A stretch of 64,000 nt of DNA, taken from assembly GCA_045600225.1 (NCBI GenBank), contig JAZRXL010000075.1:1-64000 (forward strand), in the 5' to 3' direction. Positions 35,678-42,910 of the stretch are shown piece after piece. Under the pieces are notes generated by a model. That model was not told where the DNA came from, did not search any database, and saw only the letters and a program-made list of their open reading frames with translations. How positions within the stretch are numbered: the stretch's first letter is position 1; each line of letters starts with the position of its first letter. A program made the position numbers and the translations under genes. Source of the DNA: UBA1181 sp045600225 (GTDB taxonomy: Bacteria > Bacteroidota > Bacteroidia > Bacteroidales > Paludibacteraceae).

Positions 35678-36226
35678 TCATAATTCTCTGTATCTTCCCC
35701 TCTCCCCTCCAATCAGTTTAGGTCTGCAATAGGCTGCAACGATATGGGCGTTTCCTATGTTTTTTTGCGATGGATGCACGGGAACTGCAACATCTTTCAG
35801 ATGCATTCCGATAAGAGTGTCGCCTATGTCTAGTCCTGCCGATGCCCTTATATGTTCCACCACAACCGCTTTTCTGAAATGGTGGTATGCGGCTGTTGCA
35901 AATGATCCTCCTCCGTGTAACCAAGGTATCACGCATACGGGGTCATATCCGTATTTGTCAGCACACTCTTCTTCTACGACTAGAGCCCGGTTTAGGTGCT
36001 CGCAACACTGACAGGCCAAAAAGACTCCGTGTGCATCTAATACTCGTTTGGCTGTTTCAAATATGGTTTGACCAATCTCTTCACTCGAATTCTTTCCGAT
36101 AACACCTCCCGCAACTTCGCTTGATGAGCAACCTATCACAAATATGGAGCCCCTTTTCATCGGATGTTCTTCCAATAATTGCGCGATAACACCTTCTGTT
36201 TGCTTTGCTATTTCTACTAAATCCAT
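35678..36226 (-). CDS. UPF0340/DUF436 family protein (YwlG-like)
   Basis: 182 residues of the TIGR01440/UPF0340 family. Recognisable blocks are IFVIGCSSSEVAGGVIGKNSS, ACQCCEHLNRALV with three Cys, PWLHGGGSFATAAYHHF, VVEHIRASAGLDIGDTLIGMHL and the C-terminal GGERGRY. Function is not known; structures show a thiamine/thiolase-like alpha-beta fold. The family is best known from Firmicutes, so transfer is possible but not shown. A -7 box (TATATTTG, minus, 36248-36255) gives a very short leader. Confidence 0.88.
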   Translation of the reverse strand: MDLVEIAKQTEGVIAQLLEEHPMKRGSIFVIGCSSSEVAGGVIGKNSSEEIGQTIFETAKRVLDAHGVFLACQCCEHLNRALVVEEECADKYGYDPVCVIPWLHGGGSFATAAYHHFRKAVVVEHIRASAGLDIGDTLIGMHLKDVAVPVHPSQKNIGNAHIVAAYCRPKLIGGERGRYREL

Positions 36227-36300
36227 TCTTTTTCTTTTTTAACTTTACAAATATAACTTTTAATTCATCTTATTTGTCGACTTATTTCATATAAAAACAA

Positions 36301-36336
36301 AAAAAAGACTCCAGTTATCCTCTCGGACCACTGGAG
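36301..36336 (-). terminator. Terminator hairpin of the candidate small RNA
   Basis: 28-nt hairpin with GNRA loop at 36309-36336, then eight U on the minus strand. No minus-strand gene ends upstream of it. Confidence 0.7.
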
Positions 36337-36387
36337 CCATAGTTTTTACTGTTTCATCAAACTAATATGCTTGATTTGTTTTTCTTT
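36301..36387 (-). ncRNA. Candidate orphan small RNA, about 87 nt
   Basis: A full-consensus minus-strand promoter (36393-36423) would start a transcript near 36387. It passes a weak hairpin (ATCAA/TTGAT, 36356-36375) and ends at a strong one, 36309-36336: seven pairs CUCCAGU/ACUGGAG, a G-A mismatch, four more pairs and a GAGA (GNRA) loop, followed by a run of eight U. No reading frame longer than three codons fits (ATGAAACAGTAA). The DUF436 gene downstream has its own promoter box, so this is either a free-standing small RNA or a terminator-type leader of that gene. I cannot assign it to a known family. Confidence 0.5.
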
Positions 36388-36392
36388 GCATA

Positions 36393-36423
36393 CAAAGATA
36401 CAAATAAATTTTATACTGACAAA
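36393..36423 (-). promoter_or_regulatory. Full-consensus promoter of the candidate small RNA
   Basis: Minus strand: TTTG (36420-36423), exactly 19-bp spacer, TATCTTTG (36393-36400). Same geometry as the promoters of tig and the helicase gene in this window. Confidence 0.7.
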
Positions 36424-36595
36424 GTTAATTGCTTAATTTATAGTGTGTTCTATTGTTTATAATTGATAAAAAAAGCCATGAAAGCGCAAAAAATTGAACG
36501 GAAAAATTTTTATTTTAATCGTCGTTTTCTCTCATTTTCATCTATTATTGTTCTATGTCCTACCCCTTATAATCTCGCAAAACTAAAATAATTTG

Positions 36596-36603
36596 TAAGT
36601 TTG
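36596..36603 (+). promoter_or_regulatory. -7 promoter box of the LtaS-like gene
   Basis: TAAGTTTG, 20 bp before the start codon; no clear -33 element. Confidence 0.45.
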
Positions 36604-36623
36604 CATAGTTTTTTTACAAAGCA

Positions 36624-38561
36624 ATGAAAGATAGATTAAAACATTTATGGACCGATGAGGTGGTTGTCTTGCTATGGAACCTATGCTTGGCGATGTCTGT
36701 TTATATGGCTTGTCGGTTTATTTATTGGGCGGAAAATCATAGCAGCTTTGAAGGCATCTCTTTCGACCAGTGGGTGCAAATACTTGCCGGAGGTTTGAAA
36801 TTTGACCTTTCTGCTGTTCTCTACTCCAATATCTTACTGATTGTACTCTTCTCTATTCCTATCCATTTGAAATCTCGCATTCCTATGGTAGTTGGGAAAG
36901 CTATCTTTTTATTCTTCAATTCTGTAGGTGTTGTGATGAATCTGATGGATGCAGCTTACTTTAACTTTACGGGTAGAAGAACCACTTCTTCTGTTTTTCA
37001 GGAGTTTTCGGGTGAAGATAATTTAGCTTCTGTTTTTGGAGCGGAGGTGTTTCGTCATTGGTATCTCTTTTTGGCTGCGGCTTTGCTGATATTCATATTA
37101 GCAAAGTTTTATCGGAAACCTACTTATGAGCCAGTATCTTTAAAGAGTTACTACCCTATTAGAATTCCTTTGTTTGCTCTAATCCTATTCTTTACAATAA
37201 ATGGCATGAGAGGTGGTTTTGGTGCTGCTGTGCGCCCTATCACTATCAGTAACGCTAATCAATACGTTTCAAAACCTTCAGAAGCAACTTTGGTATTGAA
37301 TACGCCTTTTTCCATAATTAGAACATTGGGAACCAAACCGTTTGTCGTTCCTCAATACTATTCTAACGATGAAATGGAAGAAATTTACTCTCCCGTGCAC
37401 TATCCATCCGATACACTCCTTTTTACTCCTAAGAATGTGGTGGTGCTCATTGTTGAGAGTTTTGGCCGGGAATACATGGGCTCTCTTAATAAGGATTTGG
37501 AACCAAACTATGGTGGATATACTCCTTTTATGGATTCGTTGGTAAGACAAAGCTTGACCTTTCGTTATTCGTATAGTAATGGAAGAAAGAGTATTGATGG
37601 TATGCCATCGGTACTTTCCAGTATCCCTATGTTTGTGGAACCATTCTTCCTGACTCCTTCTTCTATGAATGATGTCAGTGGTTTGGCTGGTGAATTATCA
37701 AAAAAAGGCTATTATACCGCGTTCTTTCATGGCGCTCAGAATGGTTCTATGGGTTTTCAAGCTTTCGCTAAATCAACTGGTTTTCAAGATTATTATGGTC
37801 GTTCCGAGTTTAATGAGGACGCTCGATTCGAAGGTGATGCAGACTTTGATGGGACCTGGGCTATTTGGGATGAACCGTTCCTTCAGTTTTATGCACAAAA
37901 GATGTCGGATTTCAAGGAGCCTTTTATGACTGCAGTTTTTACTGCATCTTCCCATCATCCATTTGTCGTTCCTGAACAATATAAGGATACCTTCACAGAG
38001 GGCCCTTTGGTGATACATAAATGTATACGTTATACAGATCACGCCATCCGTAGGTTCTTTGATTTTGCCTCAAAACAAGAGTGGTATGCCAATACCTTGT
38101 TTGTAGTTACGGCAGACCATTCAAATTTAACGGACCACTCCTATTATCAAACGGATTTAGGCACCTTTAGCGTCCCCATCCTATTCTTTGATCCTTCGGG
38201 AAAGATGGAGGTTGGTGTTAAGGAGTGGATTGCCCAACAGATTGATATCATGCCAACTCTATTAGGTTTGTTAGGATATGATAAGCCTTATGTCGCATTT
38301 GGCTGCGATTTGTTGCATACGCCTAAGGATGAGTTGTTTGCGGTTAATTATAATAATGGTGTATATCAGTATGTGAAACAGAACTATTTGTTGCAGTTCG
38401 ATGGAGATAAGAGCGTAGGTTTTTATGCACTATCCGATTCTTTATTGCAGAACAATATGTTGGGTCAGTCAGACTTTCAGAACACGATGGAAAGGGAGAT
38501 AAAAGCCATTGTTCAACAATATATGAAAAGAATGAATGGAAACGAATTAATAGTGAAATAA
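36624..38561 (+). CDS. LtaS/MdoB-like membrane sulfatase-fold phosphotransferase
   Basis: 645 residues. The first ~220 carry about five transmembrane helices; a sulfatase/alkaline-phosphatase domain follows (about 270-600) facing the periplasm. Visible motifs: NVVVLIVESFGREYMG (metal ligand Glu), the nucleophile region GRKSIDGMPSVLSSIP, FHGAQNGSMGF and the metal-binding TADHSNLTDHSYY. Relatives transfer phosphoglycerol or phosphoethanolamine to glycans or lipids. Bacteroidota have no lipoteichoic acid, so the substrate is probably a lipid A or glycan acceptor; this is inference. It stands alone, ending at a convergent terminator. Confidence 0.9.
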   Translation: MKDRLKHLWTDEVVVLLWNLCLAMSVYMACRFIYWAENHSSFEGISFDQWVQILAGGLKFDLSAVLYSNILLIVLFSIPIHLKSRIPMVVGKAIFLFFNSVGVVMNLMDAAYFNFTGRRTTSSVFQEFSGEDNLASVFGAEVFRHWYLFLAAALLIFILAKFYRKPTYEPVSLKSYYPIRIPLFALILFFTINGMRGGFGAAVRPITISNANQYVSKPSEATLVLNTPFSIIRTLGTKPFVVPQYYSNDEMEEIYSPVHYPSDTLLFTPKNVVVLIVESFGREYMGSLNKDLEPNYGGYTPFMDSLVRQSLTFRYSYSNGRKSIDGMPSVLSSIPMFVEPFFLTPSSMNDVSGLAGELSKKGYYTAFFHGAQNGSMGFQAFAKSTGFQDYYGRSEFNEDARFEGDADFDGTWAIWDEPFLQFYAQKMSDFKEPFMTAVFTASSHHPFVVPEQYKDTFTEGPLVIHKCIRYTDHAIRRFFDFASKQEWYANTLFVVTADHSNLTDHSYYQTDLGTFSVPILFFDPSGKMEVGVKEWIAQQIDIMPTLLGLLGYDKPYVAFGCDLLHTPKDELFAVNYNNGVYQYVKQNYLLQFDGDKSVGFYALSDSLLQNNMLGQSDFQNTMEREIKAIVQQYMKRMNGNELIVK

Positions 38562-38581
38562 GAAGAATTCCCATAAACTAA

Positions 38582-38609
38582 AACGAGGTGCTCGATTGGG
38601 CACCTCGTT
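38582..38609. terminator. Shared terminator between convergent genes
   Basis: Perfect AACGAGGTGC/GCACCTCGTT hairpin with an 8-nt loop, 20 bp after the LtaS-like stop and 19 bp after the minus-strand operon's last stop; short T tracts on both sides. Confidence 0.75.
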
Positions 38610-38627
38610 CTGGTTTAAAGACTATCA

Positions 38628-38819
38628 CTAATACTTGTTGAAATTGTATTTGTCTCTTAATGCTTGTTTCTCTTCTTCGTTTAGAGAGCTGAAATAACCT
38701 TTCCATCCTGGACAGAAATTGATATGCCAGCGCCAGAATCTTCCCATTAGCGATTTAGGGTTCTTTTCGTAATTTGCGCGAAGTTTACAGTTCTCGCAAG
38801 GTTTGTTACCGTTTGCCAT
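38628..38819 (-). CDS. Small CxxC-containing protein, last gene of the ECF operon
   Basis: 63 residues, basic and soluble, with CENC at 8-11 and a third Cys in NFCPGWKGYF (near 36). The length is short but the composition, tight 4-bp spacing to the upstream gene and following terminator argue for a real gene. The Cys set could bind a metal or act as a redox site. I do not recognise it further. Confidence 0.75.
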   Translation of the reverse strand: MANGNKPCENCKLRANYEKNPKSLMGRFWRWHINFCPGWKGYFSSLNEEEKQALRDKYNFNKY

Positions 38820-38823
38820 AATC

Positions 38824-39075
38824 TTATTTTTTGAATTTATTTTTTAATCTTTTTATTCCTTCTACCCCAAGAATGGTAAGCCCTCCATATTGGAATGTTT
38901 TTGCCATGCCGAAAAGAATGAACCACAACACGCCTTTCACTGAGTTGCTGATAGGTAGAGCCATCTGTGCAAAAGAGAGTATGTAGCAAGGAATGCAACA
39001 TAGAAGAACGATTACTCCTGTGCGAAATGATAGGCTGCTAAGCCACTCTTTTACTCTTTGTAACTTCTCCTTCAT
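38824..39075 (-). CDS. Small membrane protein in the ECF operon
   Basis: 83 residues with two hydrophobic helices (about 18-38 with CCIPC, and 47-67) and a basic tail. Its ATG overlaps the stop of the glutathione peroxidase gene by 4 bp, so translation is coupled. The Cys pair in the first helix may matter for redox or metal binding. No family recognised. Confidence 0.75.
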   Translation of the reverse strand: MKEKLQRVKEWLSSLSFRTGVIVLLCCIPCYILSFAQMALPISNSVKGVLWFILFGMAKTFQYGGLTILGVEGIKRLKNKFKK

Positions 39076-39632
39076 TTCAATAGTTTCTCTATTGCAGGAG
39101 CTAAAATCTCCTTGGTGACTGTCGGTTCAAAACGCTCTACTACATTTCCTTCTTTGTCGACAAGGAACTTGGTGAAGTTCCAACGGATATCGTTATTTGC
39201 TTTGTGGTTCTTGTTGATCTTTTCCATCAGCATTACGATCAGACTCATGAATGGATGTTTGCTATCGAATCGTTTTATCTCTCCTGCGTTTTCCTTTAAC
39301 CAAGTGTAAAGAGGAAGTTCATTTTCTCCGTTTACTTCAATCTTTTTAAAACGAGGGAATTTAGTATTGTAGCGTAATGTACAGAACTCATTTATTTCTT
39401 CGTCGCTACCTTGTGCTTGTGAACCAAATTGGTTGCAAGGGAAATCAAGAATTTCAAATCCTTTCTCTGCATAGGTATCGTAAAGTTGGTCGAGATCGTT
39501 GTATTGAGGTGTAAAACCACAAGCAGTTGCCGTATTGACAATAAGAAGAACCTTTCCTTTGTATTGAGACAAAGAAAATTCATTGCCTTTGTTATCCTTC
39601 ACGCAGAAGTCGTATACGCTATTTTGTTCCAT
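39072..39632 (-). CDS. Glutathione peroxidase family protein (thioredoxin-type)
   Basis: 186 residues. Peroxidatic Cys38 in NTATACGFTPQY, resolving-type Cys66 in FPCNQFG with Gln68, and Trp in RWNFTKFLVD complete the catalytic tetrad. No selenocysteine. Bacteroidota usually lack glutathione, so the family member probably takes electrons from thioredoxin and reduces hydrogen or lipid peroxides. Cytoplasmic by sequence. Lies 17 bp after the SdhC-like gene in the sigma-factor operon. Confidence 0.93.
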   Translation of the reverse strand: MEQNSVYDFCVKDNKGNEFSLSQYKGKVLLIVNTATACGFTPQYNDLDQLYDTYAEKGFEILDFPCNQFGSQAQGSDEEINEFCTLRYNTKFPRFKKIEVNGENELPLYTWLKENAGEIKRFDSKHPFMSLIVMLMEKINKNHKANNDIRWNFTKFLVDKEGNVVERFEPTVTKEILAPAIEKLLK

Positions 39633-39649
39633 TATGTAGATGTTTTGGA

Positions 39650-40360
39650 TTACATTATTTCATTGATGTCGTACGGAGTGTATCCTAAACAGAATAATAC
39701 AGCAACTAGGGCAAACATTAGGATAATGATGGTGCTGTATATTGTACTGATGAGTTTCAAACGAGGAAACCATTTCTTATTGCTGATTCCCATTGTTTGC
39801 ATCGCACTCCAAATACCATGGTTAAGATGAAACCATAGAGCGGCAAGCCAAACAAGGTATATTACAGTATAGGCAATACCCATTATATGTCTCTCTCCTA
39901 CTCCATGGAAAGTGTTTACGATATGATAGATACCATTTGTAGCTAAAGATGGATCTCCACCAGTCAATTCAGCCAACATCATATTAGACCAGAAATTGTA
40001 TAGGTGAAGAACAAGACCGATAATTATGATTGTTCCAAGTGTGAACATGTTTTGACTTGACCATTCAACATCGTTAGGTTGTACCCTGATTGCGTATGGT
40101 AGAGGACCTCTGGCTTGAAGATTCCAAATCTCAAGGTGTACAGCCAAAGCAAAGTGAATTAATACCATTACAGCCAATATGGCAGTTGCCGCAACTGCAT
40201 ACCAGTTTGCTCCTAAAAATTCACAAATTGCATTGTACCCTTTTGCTGTGAATAGAGCCACAACATTCATTACGGAATGGAATGTTAGAAACAGCACTAA
40301 CGATGTGCCAGTGACTGCCATAATGACCTTACGGCCAATTGATGATTTTGCTAACCACAT
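39650..40360 (-). CDS. sdhC: Succinate dehydrogenase/fumarate reductase cytochrome b subunit without neighbouring SdhA/SdhB
   Basis: 236 residues, five transmembrane helices, clearly of the Bacteroidota SdhC/FrdC (b558) type: opening WLAKSSIGRKVIMAVTG, then the heme-ligand histidines in LTFHSVMN, MVLIHFALAVH, LVLHLYNFW and LWFHLNHGIWSAMQ. In most Bacteroidota sdhC is followed directly by sdhA and sdhB. Here the next gene, 17 bp away, is a glutathione peroxidase, and upstream, 19 bp away, an ECF sigma factor. So this is either a displaced complex II anchor or a paralogue serving another quinone-linked purpose. Confidence 0.9.
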   Translation of the reverse strand: MWLAKSSIGRKVIMAVTGTSLVLFLTFHSVMNVVALFTAKGYNAICEFLGANWYAVAATAILAVMVLIHFALAVHLEIWNLQARGPLPYAIRVQPNDVEWSSQNMFTLGTIIIIGLVLHLYNFWSNMMLAELTGGDPSLATNGIYHIVNTFHGVGERHIMGIAYTVIYLVWLAALWFHLNHGIWSAMQTMGISNKKWFPRLKLISTIYSTIIILMFALVAVLFCLGYTPYDINEIM

Positions 40361-40379
40361 AGTGATTTTGTTTATTGTT

Positions 40380-40931
40380 TTAAGTATTAGTTAGTTCTTT
40401 GTAGAGGACATGAAGCCTTTTGCGAATATGAAGTACAGCATAATGTTTTCTGGATAGAAATGTGTTTTGAGTAATCCCCATTTCCTGAGATGCCTCTTTC
40501 ACAGACATTCCTTTTATTTCTGTCATCTCTATTGCTTTCCTTTGTTCTTCTGGTAGTTCGGCAAGAGCCTTGTGTAGCTCATCCCACACCATCGATCGAA
40601 GCATTCTTATATCTGGATTTTCATTATCGTCGGTAATCATGATCTCAGAGAGTTCTCTCATAAATGAGTTGCCTTCCGTACCTTCGGTATTCATGGATTC
40701 CTCTCGATGTTTCTTGCTATGGTTGATGATCAGGTTGTGTGCTACAGTATAGAGCCACGAAGATACATCCGCGATAGGATTCTCAATCAGACGAATGGTT
40801 CGCAGAAAATGGTAAAACGTATCCTGCACAATGTCGTCGGCGTCATTGCGGTTGCCTACTCGACTTCTAACAAAAGAGTGAAGACGAGGAGTATTCTTTT
40901 TAATTATGTCATCAAGCTCGTTATTCTCCAT
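40380..40931 (-). CDS. ECF-type RNA polymerase sigma factor
   Basis: 183 residues. Region 2 contains DADDIVQDTFYHFLRTI, region 4 is LAELPEEQRKAIEMTEIKGMSVKEASQEMGITQNTFLSRKHYAV, both standard for sigma-70 ECF. Start at 40931 (MENNELDD) chosen; its ATG overlaps the end of the upstream gene by 11 bp. An in-frame ATG at 40955 is possible. No separate anti-sigma factor is present; the upstream His/Cys-rich membrane gene takes that place. Target promoters are unknown, though the genes behind it form a likely regulon. Confidence 0.92.
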   Translation of the reverse strand: MENNELDDIIKKNTPRLHSFVRSRVGNRNDADDIVQDTFYHFLRTIRLIENPIADVSSWLYTVAHNLIINHSKKHREESMNTEGTEGNSFMRELSEIMITDDNENPDIRMLRSMVWDELHKALAELPEEQRKAIEMTEIKGMSVKEASQEMGITQNTFLSRKHYAVLHIRKRLHVLYKELTNT

Positions 40932-41283
40932 CGGAAGATGATCCGTCTTTTTCACAACAAGAACCTTTGTGTTGTTCTACGATGCGATTGCGTTCTTCTG
41001 GTGTCATATTTTCCCAATGCTCTCGAAGTTTGTTGTCTTCTCCGTGGCACATCTTATGATGTCCGTGGCATCCGTGATGATGTCCGTGTACACCCGATAT
41101 GCCACCAAACAATATTTTACACAGGAGAAGTAATCCAATAGCCTGGCAGAGACACAGCGTTGGTAACCCGAAAATGGACGGCATAAGCCAGTTCCATAAT
41201 AGCATAACTATCCAACCAAACAATGCAATAAACGCTATAAAGCATAGTGGAATGAATACAAGATGTTTTTGTAATATTGTCAT
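40921..41283 (-). CDS. His/Cys-rich small membrane protein, candidate metal-sensing anti-sigma partner
   Basis: 120 residues from ATG 41283 (an ATG at 41334 adds 17 charged residues). Two transmembrane helices (about 8-31 and 39-58), then a soluble tail packed with His and Cys: GVHGHHHGCHGHHKMCHG (near 64-81), a helix HWENMTPEERNRIVEQH reminiscent of the LTxEER motif of Spy/CpxP/CnrX-type metal sensors, and a final CC. It starts the operon and overlaps the sigma-factor gene. A role as a metal or redox sensor that controls the sigma factor is inferred from position and composition. Confidence 0.8.
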   Translation of the reverse strand: MTILQKHLVFIPLCFIAFIALFGWIVMLLWNWLMPSIFGLPTLCLCQAIGLLLLCKILFGGISGVHGHHHGCHGHHKMCHGEDNKLREHWENMTPEERNRIVEQHKGSCCEKDGSSSDGE

Positions 41284-41391
41284 AATCGCTAATTTGTTAT
41301 TTCTTCTATAATAGTAAGACAATTGAGATGCCAATATATTTTAAAATTTTGAAATTTTTTTATTGATTTTTTCAATTAGGACTTTGTTCAA

Positions 41392-41429
41392 TAGAAAACG
41401 GGGTGCCCAATTGCTTTGGACACCCCGTT
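41392..41429 (-). terminator. Terminator of the secreted esterase gene
   Basis: AACGGGGTG/CACCCCGTT inverted repeat with a 15-nt loop, U-rich on the minus strand, about 20 bp after the stop. Confidence 0.75.
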
Positions 41430-41450
41430 CGGAATATTTAAGTACTATTG

Positions 41451-42668
41451 TTATTTTACAAATTTGAAAGAATCTCCTTTGCTGGTTCGTAGGAAATAAA
41501 TTCCATCTGCCAATGAAGATATGTCTATGCCCTCTTCCGTGAAGGTGCCTGACATAAGTGTTTTTCCTGAGATCTCGCATACGATGTATTGCATGTTCTC
41601 AACCATATCTCTGCATACGAATAGTTTGCTGCCGTCATTACAGATAGTTTGGTTTTCAACCATTCCGATTAGAGAATAGCCAGAGGTAGCAGCCGCTTTC
41701 TTCTCTTTGATCCTATTGAAGAATTCGATCATTTCATCGGTATATTCTCCTGCAACACCGTGACCACCTCCGTGAGGATAATATTCACACTCTACACCAG
41801 CTTTCTTTAGATTGTTGTAGAACATTTCACCCTCACATTGAGGAACGATATTATCAGTAGATCCGTGACAAACCATTGTCGGAGCATCTGTCTCATCAAT
41901 AAAAGTGTTGGCGCCTAATAATGCGTGTTTGTCTGGACATTGTTGATTGTTGCAACCTCCTACCATATCATTTTCAGGTGCCATTTGAATTGGGTTTCCG
42001 CAACTCTTGTAACGGCAGTCTACTGGTCCAGACCAGTCGCATACGGCGTCGACCCAACTGCTCTCGTTGGTGTATCTACCAAGATTTCCCTCAATATCCA
42101 TTGTGGCGGAACCAACAGTATAATTTTTCTTTATATTTCGAGTTACTCCCATTAGGGAAGCTAAGTGACCACCTGACGAGAAACCTGAGATGGCGATGAA
42201 TGAGGTATCGACACCTAACTCTTCTGCATTACCACGAAGGTAACGAACAACAGCCTTGATATCGTTGATCTGTGCTGGGTATTGAGCATCGTTATAGGTT
42301 CTATGGTTTGGGGTTACCAAAATATAACCGGCACCTAATGAGGCAACTCCTACAGTTCCGAGATCGGCGCTACCTTTTGAATTGTTACTACCCCATGCAC
42401 TTCCGTAAATGTGTATCACAACAGGATGTTTATCCTTCCCATCCTCTTTGGGCCAATAAAGGTCCATTTTGTGACCTATGTGATTATCTCCCACATAGTC
42501 TATGTCTTTCTTAGACTTATAGTCATTGATGTTTCCTGTATTAGTACTTCCTTCACCTCCGAAGTTGAAGCCTCCGCCGCCTCCCCAGCCGCCTCCGCCC
42601 CAATCACCCCATTGGGAATAAGCGTTAATACTAATCATACATAACACTAGTAAAAAAATCTTTTTCAT
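41451..42668 (-). CDS. Secreted alpha/beta-hydrolase esterase (BD-FAE-like) with T9SS tail
   Basis: 405 residues. Signal peptide 1-18, then a Gly/Trp-rich linker (GDWGGGGWGGGGGFNFGG, 21-38). The esterase domain has the oxyanion region HIYGSAWG, nucleophile elbow GFSSGG, a catalytic Asp in GSTDNIVPQ and His in GGGHGV. This combination resembles the bifunctional acetyl/feruloyl esterases (BD-FAE) of Bacteroidota. Several extra Cys pairs suggest disulfides. C-terminal T9SS sorting domain ends GIYFLRTSKGDSFKFVK. Placed beside two GH43 genes in the same direction; probably a xylan side-chain esterase. Confidence 0.88.
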   Translation of the reverse strand: MKKIFLLVLCMISINAYSQWGDWGGGGWGGGGGFNFGGEGSTNTGNINDYKSKKDIDYVGDNHIGHKMDLYWPKEDGKDKHPVVIHIYGSAWGSNNSKGSADLGTVGVASLGAGYILVTPNHRTYNDAQYPAQINDIKAVVRYLRGNAEELGVDTSFIAISGFSSGGHLASLMGVTRNIKKNYTVGSATMDIEGNLGRYTNESSWVDAVCDWSGPVDCRYKSCGNPIQMAPENDMVGGCNNQQCPDKHALLGANTFIDETDAPTMVCHGSTDNIVPQCEGEMFYNNLKKAGVECEYYPHGGGHGVAGEYTDEMIEFFNRIKEKKAAATSGYSLIGMVENQTICNDGSKLFVCRDMVENMQYIVCEISGKTLMSGTFTEEGIDISSLADGIYFLRTSKGDSFKFVK

Positions 42669-42858
42669 GATAATAAATTGTTAATATAGTTATAATAATG
42701 GTCATTAATGGTTCTAAAAAGACTCTTGTCTCTTCTTGTCAAAATGCGCCGCTAAATTACATTTTTCTGCTTTTTATTGATGGTATTTGTGTTACATTTA
42801 GGTAGTAAAATGGATAAATTTTCCCCTTTCCTTCGGTTATTTGCTGCATGCAAACAAA

Positions 42859-42888
42859 AGAGGCAGAGTGTGTAACCGCTCTGCCTCT
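42859..42888 (-). terminator. Terminator-like hairpin after the GH43 operon
   Basis: AGAGGCAGAG/CTCTGCCTCT, ten pairs, 10-nt loop, followed on the minus strand by TTTTGTTTG; 22 bp downstream of the GH43 stop. The U tract is interrupted. Confidence 0.7.
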
Positions 42889-42910
42889 CTAATAAATAGG
42901 ATTTATAGTG

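Larger units (their letters stand above)
36227..36623. other. Intergenic region holding a candidate small RNA and two gene promoters
   Basis: About 400 bp. From left: -7 box of the DUF436 gene (36248-36255, minus), a minus-strand small RNA candidate (36301-36387) with its promoter (36393-36423), AT-rich sequence, and the -7 box TAAGTTTG (36596-36603, plus) of the LtaS-like gene. Confidence 0.6.
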
